Assembly: GCA_025617375.2 (NCBI GenBank)
Contig: JAMYGW020000003.1
Span: 2,046,001-2,110,000, forward strand
Length of the DNA stretch: 64,000 nucleotides
DNA from: Acarospora socialis
Lineage: Eukaryota > Ascomycota > Lecanoromycetes > Acarosporales > Acarosporaceae
Direction of reading: 5' to 3'
How positions within the stretch are numbered: position 1 is the stretch's first letter; each line of letters starts with the position of its first letter. The position numbers and the translations under genes were made by a program. A model generated the notes under the pieces. It worked only from the letters and a program-made list of their open reading frames with translations, had not been told where the DNA came from and did no database searches. Shown piece after piece: positions 10,695 through 22,346 of this stretch.

Positions 10695-13044
10695 TTACCA
10701 AGCACTGGCCGAAGCAGAGGGAGCGGCTGGGTTGGCAGCCCAGGAATCGGCTGGAGCACTTGCTGGCGCATCCCAACCTCCGGCGGCTGATGCAGAAGCC
10801 GGATTGTCCCAGCCGTTCGCGCCAGACTGTTCGCCGAAGCTATTGTTGTTGTCGAATCCGCCGTCGCCTGCTTCTGGGGCTGGCTGAGGGCAGCGCTTGA
10901 TGGTATGACCCACTATGAAGAAATCAGCATCTATTACCACTTGGGACTTTGGGTTCCGTACTTTCGCCACACTGGCTGCATTTCACCTTGCTCCAATCCT
11001 TTGGCTCTGGGCAGTCACGAGAAAAGTGACCGACTAGAAAAGATTTAGTATCCTGTGGCGATTTGAGGGACACTCGACTTAACTCACCTTGTTCGCAGTT
11101 ACGGCAAGTTGTATTAGCAGGATTCTTGGGCTTATCACAGTCCTTGGAAATATGGCCTTCCTCGCTGCATTATTGTGAGCATGTGTTCCCAGGAGAGAAG
11201 TCCACGGATCTTGTAACCTACCCACAGTTTCTACAAGCCCTACTGCCGCCTCCGGTTGGACAGTCCTTCGCAAAGTGGCCCGCTGGGACAAAGAGTCAGC
11301 TAAAGATTGGTCTACCGGTCTGATCTCACACGTACTCTCGTTGCACCGCTTGCATTCCACCCCTTCTGCGGACCGAGGTTCGGTACACTCAGCGGCAGTG
11401 TGGCCAGATTGCCTACAGATATTAGCTACCTTCAGCGAAATACAGGTTTGCATCCGGGACTTACTTGCAGTTGCGGCAAGCGAACCGGTCAACTCTCTCC
11501 TGCTTGCAGTCACGAGCTCGATGCCCTACCTCCCCACAATTGACGCAATTTACCTCCACCCGCTCGACTTCTTGCTTCTCTTCCTTGCAGGCCTTCGCAA
11601 TATGTCCAAGCTCTACGAGGTGGATCACTTATCAGCACGGACGGAATATTTGACTTGAGATGGAAATTGCCCTGTACCTGAGCAGTTACTGCATCTTGGA
11701 ACACCACGGTCCATAGGAACCCCAGCATCCCCGAGACGTTCCATGTTCTCCTCCGGTGTCTGGGGCCACCCCGCGGTAGCCATTTGACGTCTTGGCTTGG
11801 GACTGTTGTAGTAGCCAATGGTATACTTGCAATCGAGCTTACCCTGGAGATCGACTATGGTGAAGGTGTCTGTTCTCTCTTTCTCCTATAGTGCAACCAT
11901 TCCATTAGACTCTCCCACATAATTGGAATAACACTTCGATGACCATACCAGTGCAATCAAGTAAAATTTCATCTTGTTCTTACGAAAAGAGTTCTCCAAC
12001 TGAACATAGGTAGTCAAGGGTACGGCCTTGACATACACTCTCAGAGCCTAGATATGGGCGTCTGTCAGTACTACTATCTCCTTCCTGACTCGGCACGTGA
12101 AAGCGTACCTCACGAAAGTCGTCCAGATCGCCCTCGTTGTCAGCTCGTCTCACCATTTCCCAGGCTTCTTCAGGGTCCTTGTTTGCGATTTTGGATAGGT
12201 CAAGCACGCGGTTTGCCTTGCACTCGTTTGCCTTATGACCTATACCTACAAATCAGCGCCTGCTGCGATGTCGGTTTGGTAACCTTGTTTAGCTACAGAC
12301 CTTCTTGCTGGCAGTTCTTGCAGATATCTGCCGGCTTCTCCGGGCACTCTGAAGCCGGATGACCTTCCTTGGAGCAAATACGACAGGTGCCTGTGAAGAC
12401 ACGCGGGTTGGTGCATTCAGACTTGGAATGTCTATTTGGCCGTCAACCGCTTATATGTCTACAATGGAAAAGCGAAGGACACGTACCCTGGTTGGCCACA
12501 ATTGAAGCAATTTCCACTGGACTTGCGCGGCTCGGGACACTCGCGAGCGAAGTGGCCGGACTGACCGCAACTACGAGTGCCTCAGCTTAGAGCAGTGCAG
12601 CATAGGTTAGATAGTGAGCGGAGCATACTTGCGACAGGCATCATCGACACCATCCTCATGCTTCGAGACGTTGGTCGCAGCGAAGCCATTATCACCGCCG
12701 GCATTCCAACTATCTCCTGCGGCCTGGCCAGATCCCCAGTTACCCCCAGCTCCGCTATCACCGGCGTTCCACGCGCTGCTGGCCGTGGTCTCGTTGGCGG
12801 CGGTACCCCAAGCCATAGCTGTGGTCGCTAGGTTTCGTCAGCCTCTGAACTAAGAAGAATTTAAGGACGCGTCGGGAGTGGTAGGTAGAATGTTGAGTGG
12901 TTTGTGCAACTTAAGAGTTGACGTGACGCATTGCTCCAGTTGACTTGTGACTGTCGACATCGAAGGTATGGATTTCGAAAGACTGGGGAAAGCTCAGCTC
13001 ATGATAGAGGGAAGTGACTTACGACCAGTGTTATCCCAGCTCAT
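10695..13044 (-). CDS. CCHC zinc knuckle protein with eleven knuckles
   Basis: Probable single-stranded nucleic-acid-binding protein of the CNBP/Gis2/Byr3 type, but longer and with more knuckles. The gene is cut into more than ten short exons. A 22-nt first exon (13023-13044, MSWDNTG) joins through intron 12828-13022 to a Gly/Ala/Trp-rich leader starting at 12827. Following the frame through the splices I count eleven CX2CX4HX4C knuckles, among them CRNCGQSGHFAREC, CFNCGQPGHSKSEC, CRICSKEGHPASEC, CVNCGEVGHRARDC and, last, CSQCGEMGHTIKRC. Between knuckles 4 and 5 is a non-knuckle segment of roughly 100 residues (VLDLSKIANKDPEEAW and following). The tail is low complexity (GGWDAPASAPADSWAANPAA) and ends at 10695. 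Yeast Gis2 has seven knuckles and regulates translation; that role here is inference. Confidence 0.85.
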
Positions 13045-13868
13045 GTTTGCTCTTGTTTGGTTGTATCCTCCTGAAAGTGGAACATCAGCTACAGCACCTC
13101 AAACCTGAACAAGCGCTCGACGACTGGGTGATTGCCAATCCTAAGGCTCGTTGAGGTGTGGGTGTTTTGACAGTCGCACAGTGCTTTGAAGGTCCACACC
13201 TGAGTGAATGCAATCGTCAGCGGGGCGTGCTGTTTTCAGGGCACTGACGGATGCTCTCGGCAACTGTCAAGCTTTTGAGTTGTAGTGGAGCACTCAGGAG
13301 AACAGGATATTGATCGTGGATGAGCGCAATAGGTTCGACGTGGAGGTTGACCAAAGGGCAGTGAAAGTTCTACTTACAGGAGCTGTCAACAACTTCTCAA
13401 CCCTCACCTACACGTTTCTGATTTCGAGGGGCTGATCAGCTTCAACTTCGTTACAGTACGATAAAGCTCAAGCTTTGGGCTTCGAACAAGAGCCTGCAAA
13501 GATATTGTGGGCAGACCAACCTTGAGTAACTTTTCTGGTTGACTGTGCGATGTTGTTGGAAGTGAGCAGAGGTGGTGGTGAGGAAGTGAAAAAGGATTTA
13601 TGCGAGAAGCTCAGACGCGAGCTTCAAACCCTACCTATTCCAGAAACGCGGCGATCGCCGAGGCAACGAACTTTTCTCAGCACTACCTACTTGTAAGTAG
13701 CAAGAGGCATAGAACCTACATCAACTGGCATGTCACCATCGTGCACAGACTAGACACTTCAAGATCTCATAGGTCACTTTCACAGAATCAAGGGCTCTAG
13801 AGTTGACTTTTGACAATTGCTCCACTCGTTCCATCCGCTACAATCGGCATGAGCAACTTACACGTTCC
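13045..13868. other. Promoter region of the zinc knuckle gene
   Basis: No coding exon is recognised. The stretch lies upstream of the zinc knuckle start codon and downstream of the coiled-coil gene, so it should hold a promoter, a 5' UTR and possibly 5' UTR introns. Confidence 0.45.
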
Positions 13869-15677
13869 TCAATCCTTAGAACCGATACTCCCCGAGCGCG
13901 GTTTTTCGTCGAGGGAGCTTCCATCTGGTCCACTCGACGTACATCGAGTTCGAAAGGTCGCGAAGGTATCTGTTACAGCTTGCAATCGTGTTACCACGCT
14001 ATCCATCCAGGGTTGGACACCCTCGCACTCAGTCTTCAACTCATTCAAGTGGCCCAGTAATTCGTCGAACAGCGACGCTCTGTTCAGAAGTTTCCATATC
14101 CGTCCGAATCCAGCCTGGTGCCCTTTGATAGCTTCCAGGACCATGTCAATTTGCCTCTGTGCTTCGGGCAGCTTTCCAATCTCGGTACAGAGTTTCTCAC
14201 GAAGGTCGTCGTAGAGTTTCATCTGTTTCTCTTTCTTCTCGAGCTCGCTGTCTTTCTCGGAAATGGTTCTTCGGAGACCCTCGTTGATGGCTTCGACCTC
14301 TCGTTCACGGTCGATGGCAGCTGATCTGAGGCTCTCAAGTTCCACAAGTCGTTTGTTCTTGGATTCAACGATGGCTTGAGCGTCGTTGGCACTCTGTTCT
14401 GCCGCGATCTTCGCGTTCTCATGCTCCACCAGACGTTGTTCGTTGGACTTGATGATGGCTAAATATTTTGCTTTCTCCTTTTCCAGCTCCTGCTCGGCTT
14501 CATTCGCACGCCGATTTGCCCTACCGCACGCACTGTTGAAGGCAGCTTGGCGTCGATCCATTTCTACTTCGGCAGCCGCGGTTCTGGCGTTCAAAGTACC
14601 GCTCAGCGTGAGTTTGAAGTTATTGTCCAGCGTGGCATTCAAGGTACTGCTCAGCGTGGCTCTCAAAGTACTGACCAGCTCGGCTATCAAAGCACTGCAC
14701 TGTGTGGCATTCAAAGTACTGCTCAGCGCGTCGTTCACGATATCATGCAACGTGGATAGTAGAATTGATACTGTTGCATCATTTGCTCGAGTCGTGCAAG
14801 GTTCGAAAGATTCGACCACAGGTGTGCTGTGCTGTGCCGATAATTGCTTACTGCAACTGCTGAGTGACTGAGCAGGCGATTTCGAAGGCTCGGTGGAGAG
14901 TTTGTGCTTCTTGAGAGGGCGGTGGTCGGAGATGGCATCCGTCATGGGTTCACCGTCAGCTACGTTAGCCAAGCTCGTGTCGGGTTCCTCTTGCCGTACG
15001 CCTACAGATGGCGATTTGGCGGTGTTACCGCCTCGCAGGTTTGGGGAAGTTAGAATCCACTCTTCAGTTCTCGCGGGGTTTGAAGTACTACGTGAGGAAC
15101 TCTGGGGCCGATAGCTCTATCTCATGTTAGCTGGAAATCAACTCTCTCAGTCAGGGAACACAGACCGTGACTGTCGTGATATCATCCACGTCAGACAAAG
15201 CGCTGCTTGAGGGAATGCTTCGCGGCTCGAATAGCATGGGCGCTCGTTTCTCCGTAGGGGATTGACGTTCCAATTGACGTTTGACAGGTTTATCGTCGCC
15301 CTGAACCAGAAACCATTCGTCAGCTGAGTCGCTTCTGTCCAGCCAGTGCCACCGTACCTGGACCTTCTGTGCCTTATTCACCATCTGGAGACATGAGTCT
15401 CGATAGCACTGAGCGAGCAAAGATACCGGCTTACCGAATACCTCACGCGTAGAGCATTCCCAGTTCGATTAGGGTAGTCCTGCTTGATATCAGCACAGTC
15501 AAGGAGCTTTGGGTGGAGAGGTTCTGGAACCTTTTCAATGGAATGCCATCTTTCTCCGGACTGCCGTCTTCCGTATATATCGTTCGTATCTTCCGAGGAC
15601 CATTTCTGTGACTTCCGAGACCCACTGGCAGTAGGGTTCTCGGAGCGTCTAATCGAAGTCGGAGTGTGTGGAGGCAT
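13869..15677 (-). CDS. Repeat-rich coiled-coil protein of unknown function
   Basis: Not recognised as a named family. The start at 15677 opens with MPPHTPTSIRRSENPTAS. The first exon has a segment around KWSSEDTNDIYGRR, then CADIKQDYPNRTGNALRVRY, which loosely recalls fungal Myb/SANT-like pieces; that is only a suggestion. A short exon (MVNKAQKVQ) follows an intron near 15385-15430, and a possible 57-nt intron near 15302-15358 keeps the frame either way. A further intron near 15118-15165 joins the large last exon. That exon holds a basic KKHK segment, then several imperfect repeats of the type LSSTLNAT, then about 150 residues of charged coiled coil (AEQELEKEKAKY, EINEGLRR-like heptads). Likely a nuclear or scaffold protein, but function is unknown. 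Confidence 0.6.
14590..14765 (-). repeat. Imperfect tandem repeats encoding LSSTLNAT-like units
   Basis: Within the coiled-coil gene, near-identical DNA blocks (CTGAGCAGTACTTTGAATGC-like on the coding strand) recur at irregular spacing. They encode units such as LSSTLNAT, LRATLSSTLNAT and LSGTLNA just before the coiled coil. Confidence 0.65.
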
Positions 15678-18143
15678 GATGTGGAATTGCGCTACAGTAG
15701 AAGGGTTAGTGTTTGATTTTGGAACCGAGATTACTGACATGCACAAACCGAACGGTGAAGTTGCCAGGCCTGAATGGGCATTGAAATTCGGAAAAGATGG
15801 TACGATTAGGGTGCTGGAAGTGTGTCAAAACAACGTTTGCACGTAAACACTGACCGCCAAAGGCGACCCCTTGGTACCCGTAAACAGGGGACCGGAAGAG
15901 TGACCCAGTGGAAGCGCTGTGCAGGACCAATGCGAGGGGTCGAAGCCTGCGATAACATTTTAAGATAGGAATGTGACATGTCCCAAAAGACCTACAATTC
16001 AATGGAAAAGAATACAGAAGAATCATCGATATTCATACTCGACTGGGACGGCACGCAGTAGCTTCAGTAACAGTTTCTCCCTGCACGTCTACAAAGTACA
16101 GCTACTGTAATCAGGCCGAGTCCTCGTACACATTGAATGTCTCCCATTCATAGATAACAATAGAGTGGATCACAGCAAGGCCGAAAAGACACCAAAGTCA
16201 TGCCACTAGAAATTCCAGTGTACTGGTAAAAATGGATTGTCAATATTGCTGTTGGTGCTGGGGAGGCAAAATATTCCATAGAGTACTCCGGGCGGTCTCT
16301 GTCCTTTGGCCTTGCACCAATCGGGATGAGTGCCTGACTCGCCTAGCCCATAGAACGTTAGGTAAGGTACTGTAAACTGGAGTCCCGGAAATACTCTACA
16401 TGGACCTCATCAACGTTACTCATGAAACGGCCTCTTGATATCAATAATACCCGAAATGTGATCTGACAGGGCTCCCTGCACACAGTCTCCAAATGCTCCC
16501 ATTCAGGGACTTAACGGCAAGTCGAGGCGACGGGGAATGGCCCCTTTCCACCTCAGATGCGTATATGATGTGCCAATCAAAGACCAGGGATGGAGAAAAG
16601 GGGCTTTGCACGTGTCTAATTGACTTCATCTTCACAACACACAGTTCCGCAAACTTCCTTGAGCCGCATCATGAAGGGTTCACTTCCCGATTCTTGACAA
16701 TGATGATTTGGTCCTGTCAGTTCGTGCCCGCACTGAAACGCGGGCACTCACAAACATGTCTTTTTGAGAAGGCCTGGGTTCCCCATGGTCGTCCCTCATC
16801 CTGACTGCCTTCGATGCTATGCAGCCGGGCTGTAAGGGAGTCCCTGCACATCCCTGAGAGTGAGAGAGAGGGAGATTTGTGTGGTTATGCAACTTCTGCA
16901 CAGCAAACAATTCTTCAAACCTCTCTGACCGCGCCGTGAAAGCATCACTTCCACGATCCACTACAACAATGTTTTGATCATGTCAACTCCTGCACTCAAT
17001 AAAGCCTTTCCCACCCGCCTCCTCTCGAGATCTCTTGGGCTCCCACGAGTCTCGCTGATACGGTCTTCGATGTCTGTGCCTATCTGGAGTATACACCGCC
17101 ACTGTGAGCGCGCGGTTTCTGGTCGCTGCATTTCGACACAAACAACTAGAACCTGACTCCCTTCAAACCCCAGCACCGCACATCTAACTTTTTCCCAACA
17201 CTCATGCCCTTCACCAAGTCTCGAAGCTTTTCCTGCCGCTGCGGCCTCAAAGCACCGAGCCACGACCCAACAATTTGCGGTTCTGACCCGGACTCTTCTG
17301 CCCCTGCCCAGCGACCAAGGCCTGCTACTTCGTACACGTCGGTCCTGAACCCATCGAGCGGCATATCGATCTGCCGTCCGTTGTTGATGTCAAGCTGATG
17401 ACAGATGTGAGATTGCAGATCAACAAGGTAAGATGTATGCTCCATCTAGCAACAACAGTCCAGATCTTATCCAGTTCCGTAATATCGCATAACTGGCACC
17501 GGCCGTGGGAATGGGTTCCTTATCCTTTGTCTGACGGCGATGACACTTGTTCCGTCGGCGACGTGATTGCTTTGCTGGTACGGGATGTTGCGCCGCCGAT
17601 CGCGAGGATTTCATGATACGAAAGTGCATGAGTGAGAAGCTCTAGGTCGTTAAGAGGACATTGATGGCAACCTATGGGTAAGAAGAGAGAGGGGGATTGA
17701 GGTTTGAAGGTTACATGTAGAAGAACACACTGAAACTTCCAGAAGCATGAAATCATCGTGCTGCATGACATGATATGCTGGCCCATGCTCGGCCGCTACT
17801 CATGGCAACCTGAGATTGCATGCGGAGTGCTCTGAGAAGTCGATCCATAAGTGACAGAGGACCATCGTCCACGACTCGGAAATAAAGATCGACATAAGAA
17901 ACGTATGTGCCTGGAAAGGGTTCCACGCCAAAACATGATGCTCTGTTGTCACAAACCCACAGCCCAGGGCAACAACGTTGAAAAGCTCCAGATGCCTGAG
18001 ATCGGAGCACAAGCTCAAACGGAAACAAGAGACAATGCCCAGCAACACCAAATGCAATGCCCTTCCCACAGCCCACAATACCTCGACCCGCTCTCGAACC
18101 ACACACGCCAACCTCTCTCCCACACCACCGCTCACGTATCATC
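15678..18143. other. 2.5 kb region without a supported gene
   Basis: Upstream of the coiled-coil gene and downstream of the SH3 gene. Short ORFs occur, for example minus-strand frames at 16961-17263 and 17146-17445, but they overlap each other and show no domain. Two segments near 16630-16740 and 16890-17000 share a loosely similar word order, possibly an old divergent duplication or a mobile-element remnant. Confidence 0.4.
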
Positions 18144-19042
18144 TCAGAAAATACTATTCACAAGATTCGACCCGATCGTGGCACCCGCCCCGAAAATCGC
18201 TACACACATCGGTCAGCCAGCACGTTCCTCCAAACCTCACACCCACACCCTTCCCAGTCCCGAACCTCCTCAAACATAAAACACAGACAAGGACCGAACG
18301 AAACATACCCGCATTCCCCATCTTCTTCCCAAACTTCTTCCCCTGCTCGCCCATCTTCCCCCCACCACCCCCGCCTGCCCCTCCTCCTACCGCCCCCGCC
18401 CCAGCCCCACCCTGACTAACCTCCAACGGCACATTCCCATAACCGTTCCGCTTCTCATCCACCACATTGTCATTGACACTGACATAACTCCTCGGAAAGA
18501 TGCCCTCAGCCCCACTCCTCTCGTTCCGCCCCTTCGCCCAGTCGGCATTCATCCACTCCGTCACGAGCACGCCGTCGTGCGGCTGCAGCGCCAGGTCGCC
18601 GGCGTCGGTGGGCGCGTACGCGTAGAGGGCGGTCGCGGTCGCGAGCGGCGGGGGCTGCACCGCGGCCACGGGGGCGGAGGCGTAGGCGGGGGGTGGCGGG
18701 ATCGGGGATTGCGAGGGCGGAGGAGCGTAGAAGGCGTTTTGCTTTTCGGTCAGGGTGGCGTTGGCGAGTTGGTGGGTGGGGGGTTGGGCTTGGGCGGGGG
18801 GGAGGTGGGTCGGGGGGGGTGAGGTGAGGTCGGTGGTGGTGGGGGGCAGCTGCGCGAGGATGGAGGAGAGTTGTGCGGTGGTGAGGGCGGAGGTGGCGGC
18901 TAGGAAGTCGAGTTCCTTGGTTTTGTGGTGTTAGCTGAGGTAGAGCGGTGGTGGGGTGGGAGAGGAGAGGTCGGCGTACGGTTCGGATGGTGCGCAGGGA
19001 GCGGTTGGTCATTGCCGTGGTTAGGTCCTCTGGTCCGGGCAT
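18144..19042 (-). CDS. SH3 domain protein, Lsb1/Pin3 type
   Basis: Small SH3 adaptor resembling yeast Lsb1/Pin3, which bind the WASP homologue Las17 at cortical actin patches. Inferred exons are 18980-19042, 18309-18915 and 18144-18199 (241 aa). Exon 1 gives MTNRSLRTIRT, which splices directly to ELDFLAA using a CTAAC branch point and a CAAG acceptor; this is the conserved N-terminal helix of the family. A Pro-rich linker (PPPPAYASAP) precedes the SH3 domain at about residues 120-175, with ALYAYAP, DLALQPHDGV, WAKGRN and GIFPRSYV all in place. A Gly-rich linker follows, then KKFGKKMGNA. The third exon supplies AIFGAGATIGSNLVNSIF, the conserved C-terminus of this family, which confirms the last splice. 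Confidence 0.88.
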
Positions 19043-19601
19043 GGCGATGGTGGTTTGGCGGATCTGCAAATCTAGTAAATTGATGATGGAATGGATGTAA
19101 GTTGTCGTGTGGTCGGTGAAGTATGTAAGGTAGGGTATGAAGACAAGTGAGGGCAACTTGACTTGTGTCAGTTGGAGGTTGTTGGTAAGCACAGCCCTGT
19201 GGCTGACATGGGTTGCGCGTCCAAACTGGGCAAAACCTTCCCGCTAGAACAGATGAAAGGAAATTATTGTCATGTAATTGATTAAATTTGACCATCCTGT
19301 AGCTCTGAGATATCAAGAGAAGAAGAATGATGCAACATTGCTTTTCACTCTGATCATTCAAGAATAGAAGATAAGGAACGTGTGAGTGCAGGATTAAATC
19401 TACAATACTTCTAATTATTACTGCAGGGATTTTCAGCCCAGATCGATTATCGTACCATTAATCCTATTTATCATAATAAACATGCCCCTGTTCTTTCCAA
19501 CACTCCCATAGTCATCCTCATTCCATCGTGACAGCTACAACCGTCCTCTCTCCGCCCCGCAACGACCAACCCCGACGCCATGAACCCACACCCCACACCT
19601 A
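19043..19601. other. Intergenic region
   Basis: Promoter side of the SH3 gene and 3' side of the Rds1-like gene. No coding signal is recognised; 19350-19480 is locally AT-rich, as expected for a UTR or promoter. Confidence 0.45.
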
Positions 19602-21100
19602 CTAACACATCGGATGCATCATCTGCGAGCCTGAACCCGAACTCGTGCCCGTGCCCGTGCCCGTGCCCATGTTCATCGCGATCACCTACAGTTGTTAGTC
19701 CCAACCCTCGACTCCATAACATCTAAAAAGATGGAAGAAGACATACCTCAATAATGGCCGGCCCAGCAATAACGTTCTCGTCCGAGAAGTCGGTGCAAGA
19801 TCTCGACAAGAGGACGTAGGACTGTCCCGAGACGCCCTGGGGTACTTGGACCGCGTAGTTGGAGCCTGAATTGCTAACTTGGACGGGAATCTAGAGATAA
19901 TTTAGCTGACATTCCGTGTATTTTCGTTTTCGTAGTGGTTGTAGTTGATTCAAAGTTGCGGACGGAGTAGTGTGGGAGAGGCATACTTTCATGAGACCGG
20001 ACTGTTAGAGTGGAGTATGTTAGTCAATGTTCTCTTCGCCGTTGTTTACATGGACGAGTAACTTACGAAGAAGACGGCGTAGATGGGAGTGTTGGCGGTG
20101 ATAGACTTGTCGAATGTCTGGGCGTTTGTGAAAGCGTCCGTGAAGGTAATGGATGATGAGCCGGATCTAATGGAATCAGTACTCTTCAATGACATCAAGC
20201 ATTGGTTGTAGGATGCATTACTGGTAAGTCCCCATGCATTGCCTGCTGATATGTTAGAATTGAAAGTGTTCTTTAGAGGCTCGTGAGACTTACGGCATCA
20301 ATTTCGGGAAGGCCATAAAGGGGAGCGTGACGGGGCTGCTGCCTCCGGTAATGAACGGCGCCGCAAGACTGAACACTAGATTCCATAGTATTAGATGATG
20401 TCGACAACGATATCATAGAACGGTTTTAACGTTACCTTGGTTGAAGTCCAATGGGGTATCAAAAGGGTTTGGGAACGGAGACTCTCCATTTGAGGATCGA
20501 ATATAAGCCGCATGACGTGCCTCGACGCTCAGGATCGACGCAGCAGCGGTGAGGTAGTCTTTGTTCATGATGGATGCGGCAGCCCCGGTGTACCTACGAA
20601 CGTAGGTCAGTGTATGATTGTTGTGCTCGGACTGAAACACGCACGCAGAAACTCCCACACCTTCCAAGACACTTGACAAAGTCACAAAGGACTTGGGATC
20701 GGTCACACCGAAAGTATACTGCAACTCTACGGTCGGAGTGATATTTGCGGCTTTCAGGGCACCAGAGATGAAATCGACGTGCGTCTGCTCATCAAAGTAG
20801 ATCTGCTTGAGGTTGGTGTAGAATGGATCCGCAAAACCGGCAGCGACGAACTGGGCTTGGGTATAGTTGGCTAAGCCTTCCTGGTAGAATTTGCGCTCCA
20901 GATATTCTAAGGTCAGGGCATAGTTGAGGACTGTGATAAGAAGCGTGTCAGTAACGGACATGTTACTCGGTAGAAGCAAGTTGAGAGATAGACATACTGA
21001 TGGCGTCGTTGACCATCGGCGTCGTGACGCGCTTCTCAACCGGAGCTGCGAAACTAAGACCAGCAGCTAGAAAGACTGCAACAGCGTTGGAGAAAAGCAT
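19602..21100 (-). CDS. Secreted Rds1-like protein (ferritin-like fold)
   Basis: Protein of the fungal Rds1/stress-response family with a ferritin-like four-helix domain; function is not established beyond stress- or nutrient-linked expression in fission yeast. The ATG at 21100 starts a signal peptide (LFSNAVAVFLAAGLSFA), followed by PVEKR, a likely Kex2 site. After an intron at about 20932-20997 comes the helical domain: NYALTLEYLERKFYQEGL, IYFDEQTHVDFI and ILSVEARHAAYIR, where the E..H pairs typical of the fold are visible. Later short exons encode a beta-rich C-terminal part with ITFTDAFTNAQTF and VSNSGSNYAVQVP. The last exon after 19693 encodes a Gly-Thr repeat and ends at the TAG at 19602-19604. 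About 380 aa and at least six introns; exact ends of the middle exons near 20160-20300 are uncertain. Confidence 0.82.
19644..19669 (-). repeat. Short hexanucleotide repeat coding for (Gly-Thr)n
   Basis: About four copies of GGCACG on the coding strand of the Rds1-like gene encode a Gly-Thr run in the C-terminal tail. Confidence 0.8.
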
Positions 21101-22346
21101 CTTGATGGCTGTAAATTAATTATCAACGTAACGTGAGCTGTTGAAGGACAATTGACAACGAGCGCAGATTCCTTCAAGCAGTCTACCGGGGGAAGAAACG
21201 CGGGGGGCAGCAGATATATAGAGCTCTAGCTAGTAGAGTTCATGACGAGAGAGAAAGCAGGCAACGTGAACGGCCTGCCTGCTTGCGAAAAGACCAATGA
21301 CAGACAGGGCCAAAGGACGCCATAGACCCCAAGAAGGCAATCGAGTCTAGAACGGACATGCATGTACCACCAAGCTCACTACACCCTTTCCAGCATGTTG
21401 CGAAAGGAAAACGGCAGGATCTGCATCTCAGATGGACAGAACAAGGCAGAAGTTAGGAAACGTGGAGAGATGATCGCAGGTAAGTTTCTTTACAAGCGTA
21501 CTGTCTGACCGTGCTCTGAATGTACGACGTAATCCAATCCGGCTAAGGCAAGGAAAAGAAACCATCGCCATAGGTCAGCTCGAAGAACTTTCACGGAGGG
21601 TGTCCAGCCCGCGCAGGTCCCGTTGCTGAAGACGTCCATGTCAGGAAAGTCAGAATGAATCGGGAGAGGTGTGATCCGTGTCGCTAAAGCAGTGATGATG
21701 ATATCAAATTTGGTTTTTCACAGATTGCATCACAACCAATGAGATGGAAGAGGGGAACACGGATGCCCCAAGTGAGGAGTAAGAGCACAGTCCTGGCCTT
21801 AGCGGATCATTAGCTTCCCGTGTTATCGATAAATGAGGTAACTCGCAAGACTCTTAGTACGGCATAGGCAATGAGGGGTAACATGGATTATTCACATGGC
21901 CAACCTGTCATAATCTTTCAAATCAGCCACCAAGTTTGATGTTCCCGTTCCGAGAACCTACTTTGAGTTTAGTGTAATGCCAAGCTTTGTCATTCGGCCC
22001 AAAGAGCCTGATGCAGTGATGACATGCTCATTTTGGTATGAGGGGACTTGATGAGGTCACATCTCAGATAGGTACCTTAGGTTGGCCCACATCTTCTCTG
22101 AAGGATTACAACACAAACTCGAAAGTAGAAATGAATTCGAGCATTAGAAAATTGACTCTAGTTTCAAACACTACACGTACGCCTACCTCCAGTCGAAGTA
22201 CACGCCATACTCCTCTTGCCTTCCGTGACATAGTAGAAGTCTTGCTCTTGTTAAACACTCCGTCGCTGGCTCCAGATTAATGTTCCATCCCGGTGACACT
22301 AAGAATACTTAAGCTCCACAGAACCCCGCAACCATTGACAAAGTTC
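21101..22346. other. 1.2 kb intergenic region
   Basis: Upstream of the Rds1-like gene and downstream of the PY-motif membrane protein gene. No coding exon recognised. It probably contains the Rds1-like promoter. Confidence 0.5.

Noticed and set aside
16961-17445. Two overlapping minus-strand ORFs (100 and 99 codons)
   Set aside because: They compete for the same DNA in different frames, show no motif, and no splice scheme joins them convincingly.
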